A stretch of DNA of 64,000 nt from Nepenthes gracilis (lineage: Eukaryota > Streptophyta > Magnoliopsida > Caryophyllales > Nepenthaceae). Positions within the stretch are counted from its first letter, which is position 1. Each line of letters opens with the position of its first letter. The stretch spans positions 1,770,965-1,834,964 of the forward strand of contig BSYO01000035.1 of the NCBI GenBank assembly GCA_033239525.1. Reading direction: 5' to 3'. The position numbers and the translations under genes were made by a program. Below the pieces are notes generated by a model. It did no database searches. It had not been told where the DNA came from and saw nothing but the letters and a program-made list of their open reading frames with translations. Of the stretch, positions 1-10,640 are shown one piece after another.

Positions 1-388
1 CCCTAGTTGGTAAGGATTTGGAAAAATCTGGCGCCTTCCTTATGCGAAAGGCGCTACTTTTGTCAGTATCCATTTTGGGTGCAAGCTGGGATCGTGGGAA
101 ATGCTTGGAGAGCCGTTGCTGACCGCCTGATGGATCATGGGCTCGAATGGACTAAGCCCATTATTATAGAAAAGCCTCTTTTGGGCCCAACATGTATCAC
201 GCGGATGGTCAACGTTTGAGTTGACCGCCTGTGTGCTCGTTGGCCGTCCAGACGGTCAACGCCAGCATTGACAATCTTGGGCCTTTTAGCTCTAGGCCCG
301 TTCTCCAACTGGGCCTTAAAAATGTTGACCATCCTTCTTGGGCCTTCGTTGACTTTTTAGGGCTAGCCCATTGTTAGTATACCCATCA
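1..388 (-). mobile_element. Tat-type gypsy LTR, minus orientation, cut by window edge
   Basis: Reads on the minus strand from TGATGGGTATAC at 388 leftward out of the window. The same start (TGATGGGTA) opens the plus-strand LTRs at 3,812 and 37,757. Bases about 1-110 are the near-exact reverse complement of about 3,995-4,115, so this is the same LTR family as 3,812-4,761 in inverse orientation. A purine-rich tract read on the minus strand (catgggggactag, 389-402) directly precedes the LTR start and resembles the tract before the 3' LTR at 32,735. That makes this the 3' LTR of a minus-strand element. Confidence 0.8.
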
Positions 389-402
389 CTAGTCCCCCAT
401 GC
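389..402 (-). promoter_or_regulatory. polypurine tract of minus-strand Tat element
   Basis: On the minus strand the sequence just before the LTR start is a G-rich purine run ending in ctag. Element A has a comparable run (gcatagggagctag) before its 3' LTR. In LTR retrotransposons this tract primes plus-strand DNA synthesis. The assignment rests on position and resemblance only. Confidence 0.5.
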
Positions 403-514
403 TGGTGGCCAGAAGTTTGGTCTCAAGTATGTTCATGATGGGATGCCTCTTATTACTCTAAGGGTCCCGTAGAACTTCATGAAAGGCGTGGAGGAGAGTT
501 TGACAGAAAATATT

Positions 515-740
515 GACCGTTTTGATAAATTTCGGAGAACCAAAATTGTTAACCGTCTGGTCAATTTCGGAGAACTAATATTGTTGACCGTCTGGGTCAA
601 TTCTAGAGGACCAGAATTATTGACCGTTTGGGTCAATTTTGGAGGACCAGAATTGTTGAACATCTTGGTCAATTCTGGAGGATCAAAATTGTTGACCGTT
701 TGGGTCAATTCGACCAAAATTGTTGACCGCCTTGGTCGAT
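515..740 (+). repeat. 36-bp tandem minisatellite in Tat 3' spacer
   Basis: About six degenerate copies of a unit of roughly 36 bp, each containing gaccgtttgggtcaatt and a ggaggaccaaaattgtt-like half. Unit starts fall near 551, 586, 622, 658, 694 and 724. It lies between the antisense ORF and the 3' LTR of the minus-strand element. A different tandem repeat occupies the same place in element A (31,560-31,860). The small ORFs across it are repeat translations, not genes. Confidence 0.75.
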
Positions 741-1039
741 TGGAGAACGTGGCCATCGGATCCCGACGGACATGGTTTACAAGGTTTACGGGGACAGCAA
801 CACGTGTCTCCCTTTAGTCAGGCGGACATCCTGGCCATTAATGCGTCAGAGATCCGCCTTTCGCAGGGCCAAGTAGGGAGGTGACACGTGGCAGGGCTGA
901 TGGCGTCCTTAATGAGGGGTTTCGTGCTTGGCACTTAAGTTTGCCTTCCATAATTTGAAATCATTTACGCCTTCAGTCCTTCTTCTTTTTTGTTCCCGTT
1001 CTTCAGAGACGTTCAGAAACCCTAGTCCTCTGTGTTACC

Positions 1040-1690
1040 ATGGCTTCCGTCACCGATTTTGCCTCCGTCTTGAGAGAGAACGACATCAAAGCCCTGTATG
1101 TCGAGTTCAATATCCCAAAGGAGATTGCATGGTGAGTTCCAGGAAAAGACAACAGGGGCTATGCTCCATCGGAGGGGCATATTACTGTTTATGAGGCCCA
1201 CTTGAGGAGCGACCTCCGCTTCCCGTTACCAGAAGAATTGGAGTCTGTTCTGAAGGCTCTACGCGTCCCCATCACCCAGCTTCATGCCAATGTCGTGAGG
1301 TACCTCTGTATTATGTGTATTTTTGTTCGAAAGCTTGGCAAGAAGCTTAAGATGTCCGCTGTTAGGGTTTTGTTCAAAATAAATCAGGGGGGAGAGTGGA
1401 TATCGCTCATCCCCCGTACCGAAATAAAAATTAATAAAGCCATACACGACTTGTTGAAGAATTGGAAAAATCGGTTCTTCTTCGTTAGCGTGGGGGCGGC
1501 CTGGCCCATTGCGAGGGAATGGGGCCAGGTTCCGAAGGCGTATTTTGGGACGCCGACCAGGGCGGAGACGGTAGCCTACGAGTGGTTGCTAAAGGCAATA
1601 AAGGAGAACCCTGATAATTTTATTCGGGACTTTTTGGTTTCTCGGGCGGAGTCCAAGAAAGTAAATTGGGGACCACCATCCCCGGTTTGA
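1040..1690 (+). pseudogene. Tat antisense ORF, 'gypsy-type transposase' (Transposase_28-like) domain
   Basis: One reading frame runs from ATG at 1040 (MASVTDFASVL...) to TGA at 1688, about 216 codons, with a single internal stop at codon 32 (TGA at 1133). The product resembles the plant family annotated as putative gypsy-type transposon protein (Pfam Transposase_28): a VYEAHLRSDLRFPLP segment at about residues 49-63, VVRYLCIMCIF, then GGEWISLIPR and a KNWKNRFFFV block near residues 145-155. Despite the Pfam name no transposase activity is established. It lies antisense to the gag-pol of its host element, whose LTR reads on the minus strand at 1-388. The minus-strand block at 30,860-31,120 in element A is homologous (PEGHINVYEAHLQSGLHLP). 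The internal stop and the downstream breaks mark it as inactive. Confidence 0.75.
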
Positions 1691-1783
1691 AAACCAAAGC
1701 CTCCGGTGAGGATGATGAACCCTAAATAGTCCAGGGGCGTAATCATCCGTACGCGACACACCGACGAAGGGTTTATCGGCCCA

Positions 1784-2276
1784 TTGCCTGAGAAGGTGAT
1801 AGAGACGCCTTCGTCATCATCATCGCTCGTTGTTTACATCGCTGCCGGAATTTGCAGCAGAGCTGGTAGCTCCGAGGGTTGGCCGGTTGAAGCTGAAGGA
1901 GTCATCCTGGCACAGCCCGCATCACGAGTGGTTTCGGGTGCTGCATGGATAGAGTCATTAGAGGAGCCGGTTTGTGAACCGGCGGCGGCCACGCAGACTA
2001 TTACGGTGGAGCCAATAGTGGGGCTCAACTCTCCAGTAGCTGCTCCAGAGGCGGCCAGAGGGGATCCTGCGGCAGCTACTCCAGAGGCTGCAAGAGAGGA
2101 GCCCGTAGCAGCCGCTCCAAAGCCTGTAAGAGAGGAGCCTGCAGCTGTCATGGGTGAGGATGATGAGCTCATGGAGCGCATTCCGGATGAGGAAGCTACG
2201 AGTTCGGCTCGAGAGGGCGCTCCTGGTCCACCGCCGCCTGGGCCAGGCCTGAGAGGCCCACGAGGAGACTCTGTGA
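1784..2276 (+). pseudogene. Tat antisense ORF, Ala/Pro/Glu-rich middle segment
   Basis: An open stretch of low-complexity protein follows the Transposase_28-like block after stops near 1,690-1,783. It has a poly-Ser run (about 1,811-1,830), then an acidic Ala/Pro/Glu-rich part containing three copies of a 36-bp unit (about 2,039-2,146; AAAPEAAREEP-like), then a Pro/Gly-rich end. In related elements this kind of linker separates the N-terminal domain from a C-terminal coiled coil, and that order is kept here. A GT at about 2,278 and a pyrimidine-rich stretch ending in CAG at 2,356 look like an intron, but joining them does not keep frame, so the copy is decayed or the splice site differs. Confidence 0.55.
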
Positions 2277-2356
2277 GGTATGGTTCTTGCAACGGCCTCC
2301 TTGCACTTCTTTCTTTCTGGTATTTATAACTTACACTTTATTTTTGTCTTGTGCAG

Positions 2357-2814
2357 TTGAGGAAGCTGATCTCAGCCCTTTCCCGAGAGTTGGTGCAACG
2401 AGACCAGGCGATTGCTGACAGGGTGGCGGAGATCGCCTGGCTGGATGCCAGGCTGGCGGCTTCAAGAGGGGAGCACCGTGAGGAGACGGCTGCCCTTGAG
2501 GCTATCACGGCGGGGATGGAAACGGAGATCACCAATTTGAGAGCTGAGGTCGCTCGTTTGAAGGAGGAGGATGATTGAAATAAAGCAAGCAAGAAACGGC
2601 TTGCCGACCGAATTACAGGCTTAGAGAATGATCTAACCCTCCGGATCCGTCCCCACGAGGTCGAGGGCATGTGCTGCATGCGCGGCTGTTGGAAGGGATC
2701 AACGTCGGGCGGCGCATCGCGCGGTTGATTGATCCCAATTTTTCAGCCGAACTCATCAATCAATCCAACAGGGCGGCACAGCACAAAGATGACCTAGTGA
2801 GGGAGCCCCCATGA
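2357..2814 (+). pseudogene. Tat antisense ORF, C-terminal coiled coil
   Basis: After a possible 3' splice site (gtgcag ending at 2,356) a frame encodes LRKLISALSRELVQRDQ and about 55 further residues rich in Ala, Glu, Arg and Leu with heptad spacing (VAEIAWLDARLAA, ITNLRAEVARLKEE). It stops at 2,578. A shifted frame continues with LLEGINVGRRIARLIDPNF and ends near 2,814. The minus-strand coiled coil at 29,478-29,780 in element A is the equivalent part. Function is unknown. The frameshift and stop argue against expression of a full product. Confidence 0.6.
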
Positions 2815-3811
2815 TAGCCAGAGACGGCCGTAGCCTTTTCCTTCTTGTTTTTGTACTTACGTATTCGTGGAATACAATTAAAGCAATAGAAAAGGAAATT
2901 TTCTCCAGTTGGTGTCCATTGATCTTTACTGACTTTTGTGTTTGTATGCTTTGTGGCATTAGGCGACCAACCTGATTGGCCGGTGACTGTTGCTAGGCTG
3001 CCTAAGGAGCTAAGTCTTTAGACCAGGGTTTAGATCGCTTGTGGGCCACTGGATGACCATGGTTTAAAGAAGAACCGCTAACGGGCCGCTCGGATGATTT
3101 CCTCGTAGAAGTTCAAGTTCGATGGGGCGGCCGCTGGATGGCTGCCAAGGAGTTTTGCGAGAGGGTGAAGACCCTCACGACTTATGGGTAGTCAAGGTTG
3201 GAAGAAATGCTCCTAAAAAGAAACACATGCACACAAATATAGGAGGATGCTAAGTAAACACTTATTTTTACAAAAATTAAAACAAGCGGTGAATGACAAA
3301 CAATAATGCGATTTACATACCCGGGGTCCGCTATTGGAAGTAGCATTTGAGGTGGATAGTGTTCCCGTTCGCTCATGGGAACCGATTTGACCGTCCTTGC
3401 TCATGGGAGTTTGTAAGCTCCGTTTAGCAGGACGGCGGAGGCCAGGGGTTTAAAAGGCCCTTCCCTCGGGGGGAGAGCTTATTCGACCGCTGGATGACCA
3501 AGGTTTGCGAGAGGGTGAAGCCTCGATGCCTAGGGGTAGTCTAGGTTGGGTCCCCAAAAAAATACATGTCGTGCCTTAACTTTTTGTGGTAGTATCAAGT
3601 AATGATCGTGTCCCTCTTTGGAAGTAGCATTTGAGGTGTCTGACATTCCACGTTTGCGGAACCCGATTTTCCGATGCTCGGGTTGTAAGTCTTTTTCTAA
3701 CAAGTCTAAAGGCCCTTCCCATTGGGGAGAGCTTTTTGGGAGTTATAGCGTAGGTCGAAGGACTCCCCCATATCGAGACTTAGAACCTTCTTTTTTGACC
3801 TTGATCGGGCG
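2815..3811. repeat. Tat-element spacer with degenerate tandem units
   Basis: No credible coding sequence. Units containing ctggatgaccatggttt or ctggatgaccaaggtttgcgagagggtgaag recur near 3,045-3,070, 3,130-3,195 and 3,485-3,550. Reverse-complement relatives occur in the spacer downstream of the integrase of element A (28,372-28,590). This places the stretch between integrase and antisense ORF of the minus-strand element. The rest of that element (pol, gag, 5' LTR) is absent, replaced by the plus-strand LTR at 3,812. Confidence 0.55.
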
Positions 3812-4761
3812 TGATGGGTATACTAATAATGGCTGGCCCCAAAAAGTCTAAGTGCTCCCGAAGGGACAGGTCAGTTGAGACTCCACCAGAGCGTTGGAAA
3901 CCCGATTCCCGGGTTGACGCGACCTTAGAGTTAATAAGGCCAGCCCCAAAAGTCAGCGGCGGTGGCGTTGACGCGTATAGGTTGACAACGCACACACAGC
4001 GCGGTCAATCTTGCGATCCCACGATCGGCTTGCACCCAAAATGGATGAATTGACAAAAGTGGCGCTTTCGCATAAGGAAGGCACGCATTTTTTCCAAATC
4101 CTTATCAACTAGGGCTCTCCAATGGTAACATGTACAGAAGGAAGGTGACCGGCTTGAAAAGTTGTTGGCCGCCTAGAAGAAAGCGCCTTGCGTGGTTTTG
4201 CTTGTGGCTTTTGCTCCAAAAGGCAAGCCAGTCAAGAATCACAGGGGGAATCATTCCTTCCAGAGAAGGAAGAATGTCCCCTCAATTATAAATAAGCTCT
4301 TGAATCATCATTCAAGACACACTTTCGATAAGGCAAAAACAAGTGCTCTCATTGACCTACTTTCTCTGCTACTGAAACTCTCAGAATTGCCAGCACTTTC
4401 TGCTGCCAGACAGATAATCACGCAACCAAAAAACCTAAGGCACACAAGTGCACCTTTCATGGCCACTTACTGCCTCCCACCTTCCATATTCAAGAAGGCT
4501 TATTCGTCTCTCTTACATCTGGAAAAATCATTCTCTCTGCCTCTCTCTTTCTCTCAATTTACGGTTTCAATAACCTTCATTCTTTCGAAGGCTATTTTAC
4601 TGACTTGAGTGTCAGAGTATTTTCGGTGGGACAACTTTTCACCGACACACTGACCTCCTATTCTGTTTAGTGGTGTGCAGGATCCAACTCAGGGAACGGA
4701 GCCAGAACCACGTCAAGAGGATCACCCAAAACTGTTCGAAGTTCGGATCCAGGACGCATCA
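3812..4761 (+). mobile_element. Tat-type gypsy LTR, plus orientation, 950 bp
   Basis: Starts TGATGGGTATACTA at 3,812 and ends GGACGCATCA at 4,761, the same termini as element A (22,322-23,260) and element B (37,757-38,896). A TATA box (TATAAATA) lies at 4,287-4,294. Downstream, ttttcggtgggac and the gtggtgtgcaggat block match the U5 region of the 38.8-kb LTR. The five bases before (GGGCG) and after (AAATT) differ, so this is not a clean solo LTR. It is followed by AT-rich X-type LTR sequence rather than a primer-binding site, so it is not a working 5' LTR either. Confidence 0.8.
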
Positions 4762-6288
4762 AAATTGATTATATTTTTCATCCATATAAATCTATCATCA
4801 TTTCATCAAATTTTACAAGACCCATATCTTATATTCAAGTAAATCATGTTTAAATACTAAAATTTTTGTATAAATAATTTTACATGATATTAAATTTACA
4901 CTTTTGCTTTTACATATTAATAATTTGTATACATTTGTTCATGCATATTTTTTATTTATAAGGAATCAATAAAATTTTATAAACTATCTTAAATTCCTAA
5001 AAAATTAGTATAAATAATTTTACATGTCTCTAACTTTCACACTTAAATTTTTGTATGTCAACAATTTTTATACATTTATTTTTGCATGTTATTTATTTGA
5101 AGAAAAAGTGGTGAAAACTCTATGTTGACTTTGATGAAAGAAATTAATTTCTCCAACTTAAAAAAATACATATTTGTATTTTATGTAGAGTTTTAGTTTT
5201 AAATAAATGAGGACTATTGAAAAAAATTAACAAGATATATTTAAGTATGTAAATTGAAGGTTGAATCTAATATTCATGGGTCAAAAAAGTAACGTTTGAC
5301 TTTCACTATATGGATTAATATGTAATTTGCATACCTACGGGTTATAAATAGTAACGTATTACTTTTAACCATATAAAAATAATCATAGCTCTTACTACTT
5401 ATTGGTGAGTTTATCCTGATTATTGATTTTTATATGTTATTATGATTTTTATATATTTCATATTTCTATACTTATTGATAGATTTTCACATGTCGAATGA
5501 TTTAAAGCATTTATAAGATTTTGTTATGATTTTGAATTTGGACAATTTAAGTTCGATTAATTTTCTATATATCATTTTTGGCTTGATTTCCATAATTTTA
5601 CATGTTTTTGGTATATTTATTTATTAGTATATGACTTTCATTTGTCTTATCAAAATGTTGATATTATTAGCAATTTAGATTTTGATTATGACATTATTTC
5701 TACATATTTTAGTCGATATATATCTACATATAAAATATATGCATGCTTTATTGAGTGTCAAACTTAGTCTTGTCGTTATTTGCTGACCTTCTAGATTAAC
5801 AAGTTTAGATTAACTTGCAAGAAGTTCGAATCAGGGAAAAGTTTTTGGGAGAATAGGTTTAGGATATTTAAATCTTTGTAATATAATTTTGATATTTTAA
5901 GATTGACAATCTTCATTGGTTTCAATTAGTATTGTATATAGCCACTGGCCAATGATATTATTTAAGTTTGTTTCCATCACTGTTGAGGTTATTGGATATA
6001 TACTTTAATGTTAATTAAGATATTTTCCCTTATTCATGGTTTGAGTCGATAAATTGGCGAATCTTTGGAGCTACTTACAAGTGTAACTTCAAAATCCTAA
6101 ATTTGATTATTAAATTATTATTCAAAACCTTTAATGATACTTGCTATGTGTTTGCATCCCTGCTTTTGATTTTAGATTTAGGTCAGTTAATTAAATAATT
6201 AATTTTTAGGCCCTAATTTAGAATCTAATTTAAGCTATTTCTTGGTTATAGAATAAAATAATTTCTAATTTGTATTCGAGGATATGAC
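4762..6288 (+). mobile_element. chromovirus LTR family X, 5'-truncated (5' LTR)
   Basis: An AT-rich segment resembling 34,560-35,760 and 15,459-15,948 plus 20,529-21,293. Shared landmarks are a gtggtgaaaactctatgttgac-like block near 5,110, a ttagattaacttgcaagaag block near 5,810 and the terminal cgaggatatgaca at 6,288. It runs straight into chromoviral gag-pol remnants, which fits a 5' LTR. Its beginning is cut off by the Tat LTR at 3,812-4,761. No gene is visible. The weak 3' context (aataaaatgatactaaag) may be a decayed primer-binding site. Confidence 0.5.
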
Positions 6289-6369
6289 AAATAAAATGAT
6301 ACTAAAGAAAGTCATAAAGAAAGTATCTTATTTGATTTGACAAACTAAAATAGTTAATTATATCATAAT

Positions 6370-7180
6370 AGGTACTCAAATATCAGTTAGACAAAATGGA
6401 TAGAGCTCTAATTGAAAAGATGAGTATCTTGCAACAATGGCAATGATGACAAAAGTGATAGACCAGATAGTCTTGAGACACCCAAATTTGGAACTAGTTG
6501 TGGACAATCTAGAGGTTGCATTGATAGCATACAATCTCTTTATCAATAAATAGGTGTTGTGGTTCTTGGGCGATCTTGATTGGATGAACACAAAAATTTG
6601 GATTCGACGCATTGATAAGTTTTTGAAGTAATTAACTGAAAGAGGAAAAGGTGAATTTTACCTCCTACATGCTAAATGGAAAGACAGACCATTGGTAAGC
6701 AATGAAAAAATGATCTTGAGATTGAAAAACATGCAAATTATGTGGAACATGTTTTTGGAGGTAATTCTTGATAAGTATTTTCTTATAAATATGTTGGAGT
6801 AGAAGGAAAATGATTTTACTCATTTATAGCAAGGAAATAAAACTGTGGTAGAGTATGATGCTAAATCATTGAATTAGTTTATTATGCTTTACACATGATC
6901 ATGGACGAAATGAGAAGAGTAACAAAATTTTTACAATGGCTGAACAATACAATTTGAAAGCAACTAGTAATCTAAAGGTTGAGGACATACAAAGAAGTTC
7001 TTGATTGGGTCTTACTATATGAGCAAAAGTTAGAAAGGAATACATTTTTCAAGAAGAATAGTGTAAGTTGAGGATACCAAAGCTTGGGATTGAGTAGATC
7101 TCACAAAAAATCAAAGTCGTACAACAAGGGAATGAAGACATAAACTAAACTCTAAGGCACATCAGGCCAATAGCATTCGA
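6370..7180 (+). pseudogene. chromovirus gag remnant
   Basis: Many stops and frameshifts. Position between an X-type 5' LTR and a clear gypsy protease, and fragments such as a Trp-rich patch near 6,560-6,610 and EFYLLHAKWKDRPLVSN-like residues near 6,650, suggest the capsid region. No intact zinc knuckle is visible. The identification is mainly positional. Confidence 0.35.
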
Positions 7181-7404
7181 AGCCATTGTGCTTAGCTATA
7201 TTAAGGAATGCTATGTTATGAGCAATGAGAGTATGATTCAACTGTGGCTAATCTAGCCATATGATCATATATTACCCTACCTTTTAATACAAACAGTTAG
7301 AAAGCTAGATGGTTTGGAGAGAGCATTTACTATGATGGCTAATGATAGAGTTGTGTCTCTTTTAGTAGTAAAAAGTAAATTTTTACTTTTTAAGACTTCC
7401 ACAC

Positions 7405-7680
7405 ATGTATTGTCGAATCCGAGGTCTATGCATTCATTTCTGTCCTCTAAATTCATGTATCATTTGCAATTGCTACCTAGGATCTACAAGTATGTTATTA
7501 GTAACTAATATTGTATATCCTATGTGTAGTATTTTGGTGAGTGGATTTAAGTTAGCCGTACATTTAATTTTGTTAGGTATGTACAATTTTCATATAATCT
7601 TAGGTATGGATTGGCTAGCATGTTACATCCAGTATGGACTATTTTCAGAAGGAGGTTTATTTTACAAATTTAGGTTGTGA
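7405..7680 (+). pseudogene. chromovirus aspartic protease remnant
   Basis: An open stretch of about 90 codons carries the typical C-terminal part of a Ty3/gypsy protease. The segment VSGFKLAVHLILLGMYNFHIILGMDWL resembles the conserved region in which the hallmark ILGMDWL closes the protease fold. Upstream the usual catalytic D-S/T-G is not recognisable. The protease would process Gag-Pol in the virus-like particle. RT follows about 150 bp downstream in the same order as other chromoviruses. Not functional. Confidence 0.7.
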
Positions 7681-7799
7681 ACTTTTTTATTTTCAAATAA
7701 TAAAACAAAAGGTGTCAACTTATATGATTTTGGCCTTGTATGTATAGCATTTGTCAAAATACAAGTGTCAAGTATACCTAACATATATTACCACTATCA

Positions 7800-8560
7800 A
7801 AAGCTATAGTCTCTTGGCAGGTGAGATTCCCATTGTAATGGAGTTTAAAGATGTAATCCTGAAAGATATATATAGATTGCCACTAAATAGAGAGATCAAA
7901 TTTGAAATAGAGATAATGTTAGGGTTAGCGCTAGTGTCTAAAAGTCTGTATAGGATGGTACCTTCAAAGTTAAATAGTTGAAGAAGTAATTATAGAAGTT
8001 ATTGAAGAAGAGTTTCATTTGACCAAGTATGTCACCTTAGGGTGCACAACTTCTATTTGTAAAAATGAAGAATGGTTTATGAGAATGTGTATATATTATT
8101 GGAAAATAAACCAAATAACCATAAAAAATATATAGCTATTCTTAAGGATAGACAATTTGTTTAATCAATTATAAGGTATTCTAGTGTTTTAAATGTTTAA
8201 TTTTTGATTAAGTTATTATCAATTGAGGGTAAGAAGAAGGATGTGACAAAGACAGCTTCTCAAAAGAAGTACAGTCATTATGAGTTTTTAATAATACCTT
8301 TTAGAAAAATTAATACCCCTATAATATTTAAAAACTTGATAAATCGAGTATTTCAACCTTATATCAATAAATTTATAGTGTTTTTCATCAATGACATATT
8401 GACATATGGATTTCCTTACAAACACTTAGAGATAGAAAACTATATGCCAAAGTTAAAGAAAATGTGAATTTTGGCTCGAAATAGTTAATCTAGGCCATGT
8501 AATCTCTAAAGGAGGTATTTTGATCAATCTTGAAAATATTGAAGCTGTGATAAGTTTTAT
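7800..8560 (+). pseudogene. chromovirus reverse transcriptase remnant
   Basis: Broken in several frames. Recognisable pieces in order: EFKDVILKDIYRLPLNREIKFEIEI with SKSLYRMVPSKL (7,830-7,980), the usual entry to gypsy RT; KTASQKKYSHYEFLIIPF (about 8,250-8,305), equivalent to the conserved palm segment; and FIVFFINDIL (about 8,365-8,405), where the catalytic F-I-D-D box is degraded to F-I-N-D. A further piece with GHVIS-like residues follows near 8,495. Loss of the first catalytic Asp and several stops make it dead. Confidence 0.75.
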
Positions 8561-8569
8561 TCGATTGAC

Positions 8570-9090
8570 TACCATGATGAAAGTATGAAGTTTTCTTGGG
8601 ATGGCCGATTATTATCAAAAATTTGTGAAAAATATTTTGAGAATTATGATGCCACTAACTCGCCTGACACAAAAGAAGGTGGAGTTTCGATGGGACAGAG
8701 AGTATGAAAGGCGTTTGCAAGGTTGAAAGATCGTTTGATGACTATCCAATCTTAGTTGTTCTAGAAGGATATGAGGGATAGGTTATCTATTGTGTTGTAT
8801 CTAAGCATGGGTTGGGAGCATAGTAATGTAGTATAGGAAAGTAATTACATATGAATTGGGACAATTAAAAACTTACGAAAAGAATTATATGACCAATGAG
8901 CTAGAGTTAGCATGGGTTATTTTTATACTAAAAATTTGGAAATACTATTTATATGGGGATAGATTCTTATTTTATTCAAATCGTAAGAGTTTAAAATACA
9001 TATTCTCTTAAAAGGAGTTGAACATGAAGCAAACGAGATGAATGATTCTATTAAAGGACTATAATTGTAAAATTTAATATAAACTAGGAT
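8570..9090 (+). pseudogene. chromovirus RT thumb and RNase H remnant
   Basis: Contains FLGMADYYQKFVKN (about 8,595-8,630), the conserved RT-to-RNase H connector, and then LARLTQKK-like and KVEFRWDREYE residues. RNase H-like pieces follow: YELGQLKTYEKNYMTNELE (about 8,850-8,910), ALKIWKYYLYG-like residues, and a SNRKSLKYIFS block in which the usual D-H-K is degraded. Coding similarity stops near 9,090, where an unrelated minisatellite fragment begins. Confidence 0.7.
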
Positions 9091-10130
9091 GACTAGCATA
9101 ATGGCTTAGAGAGATGGAGAACCGGGCTTTAATGTATGACACTGGATGAGTGGCTCATTAGAGTGCGTTCAACGAAGAGCGGCTTAGAAAGAAAAATCAA
9201 AATACTAGTTAATCTTGAAGTTTTAGCATAATAATTTATGTAAAATTTTATATGAAATAAAGTAAACTTTTAAAATAAAAGTTGTTAAAATTTTTTAAAT
9301 AAAATTTTAATATATTAAAAAATTTCGAATATTTCTCTTGTAAGGTTCATTAGCCTTTTTTATGCCTTTCCAAGTAAAAATAAGACTAAAATATAATATA
9401 CATACATAACACATGCACACATGACTTCATTAAGAATTATCGGTGGGAACTTATACTACTGCCGCCATAGTGGCAGTGATGGATGGTGGCCATCGACCTA
9501 GTGGTACAATTCTCTCCCGTCCGTTTTTTTCTAAATTTGGCATGGACCATATACACCATGAATCCAAGAACTAATGGTGGGGTAGAATCATCATCTTGGA
9601 TACAACTGATCCATGAGAGTTTGAATCCGAATGAAATTGTCAACTCTAATTTGTATATTTTTCTTATCTAAACCAATCCAACAATCAGTTATATTACGAA
9701 ACTGAAAACCCAAATGCGGGTCCATAGCAGTTGCAACAATACGTCATTATTGACCAGTGGAGAAGGACGGAGGGGTGTTCGACTACCTATTGAAAGTGTG
9801 CTTGCCACGCCAAGTGCTTGCTATAAGTAGGCTATCATGTCCTGAGAGTGAGTCACAAGACAACAAATTTAATGGCCCATTTAAATATTAAAGAGATAGA
9901 GATAATTGATAGTATAAAGGAATGAAATATCAAAAGATATTATCAAGGTATGCGTATGATATTGTCGTATTTTTAGATATAATTGGAGATAATTGACATA
10001 ATTATGGGAATGCAAATGAATGATCTATTCTTGAAGGACAGTTTAAGATTTAAATAAGGAGTCAAGAGTAGATTTTAATGTTTGGACTAATAGAGTTTTG
10101 AGATTTTAGAATTAGATATGTGCACCTAAT
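9091..10130. repeat. insert inside the chromovirus: W-type minisatellite fragment plus unclassified sequence
   Basis: Interrupts pol between RNase H and integrase. Bases 9,095-9,200 contain units such as ggcttagagagatggag and gagtggctcattagagtgcg, matching the minisatellite of repeat W at 47,200-47,660. The remainder (AT-rich 9,200-9,420, a more GC-rich block 9,430-9,850, then AT-rich) shows no recognisable gene. The short ORFs on both strands near 9,437-9,671 overlap each other and have no family features. Confidence 0.45.
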
Positions 10131-10214
10131 TTTAAAGAATTGAAATAGAAAAATTTAAATGAAACTTATCAATCAAAATAAAATATCCACCCAAAAATTA
10201 GTAATATATACTAA

Positions 10215-10640
10215 GATTTACAAAAGACCTTTCGGAGGCACAACATAAAAAGAAATTACAACTTTTGTAAGAAGATACATGATTTGCTAATAAATGAAAA
10301 CTGAATATAAGAATCCCCATGTCTTTTGCAACCTATGTAGGTTCCTAGTTGAAAGTGGGAACATATAATGATGAATTTTGTGATAGATTTGTCGAGAATA
10401 TCAATGAATCATGATACAGTATGTGTGATCGTTAATCAGCTAATTAAGCCAGCCCATTGTACTACAGTGAGGATGACTTTTTCAAGGGATGGATTGACAA
10501 GAATAAATATTAATGAGATAGTTAGATTACATAGGGTCCAATCTTTAATTGTATTAGATCAAGATCTAAATTTCGGATCTAAATTTTGGAGAGAATCAAA
10601 GAATTGGTTCATAGATTAGCCTTGCCTTCATGCTTAAGTA
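10215..10640 (+). pseudogene. chromovirus integrase remnant
   Basis: Two readable parts. Around 10,240-10,360, shifted frames encode pieces resembling the zinc-binding N-terminus (KEITTFVRRYMIC...MKTEYKNPH). Then an 83-codon frame (10,368-10,619) encodes the catalytic core start: MNFVIDLSRISMNHDTVCVI, KPAHCTTVRMTFS, and EIVRLHRVQSLIVLDQDLNF. The first catalytic Asp (in MNFVIDL) and the second (in VLDQDLNF) are both still recognisable. The core is truncated before the catalytic Glu. It belongs to the element whose RT lies at 7.8-8.6 kb. Confidence 0.75.

Noticed and set aside
1834..2292. 152-codon minus-strand ORF
   Set aside because: Mirror of the repetitive Ala/Pro-rich linker of the antisense ORF on the plus strand.
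9437..9671. Overlapping opposite-strand ORFs of 62-68 codons
   Set aside because: No recognisable domain, inside an insert in a dead chromovirus. They are mutual shadows.
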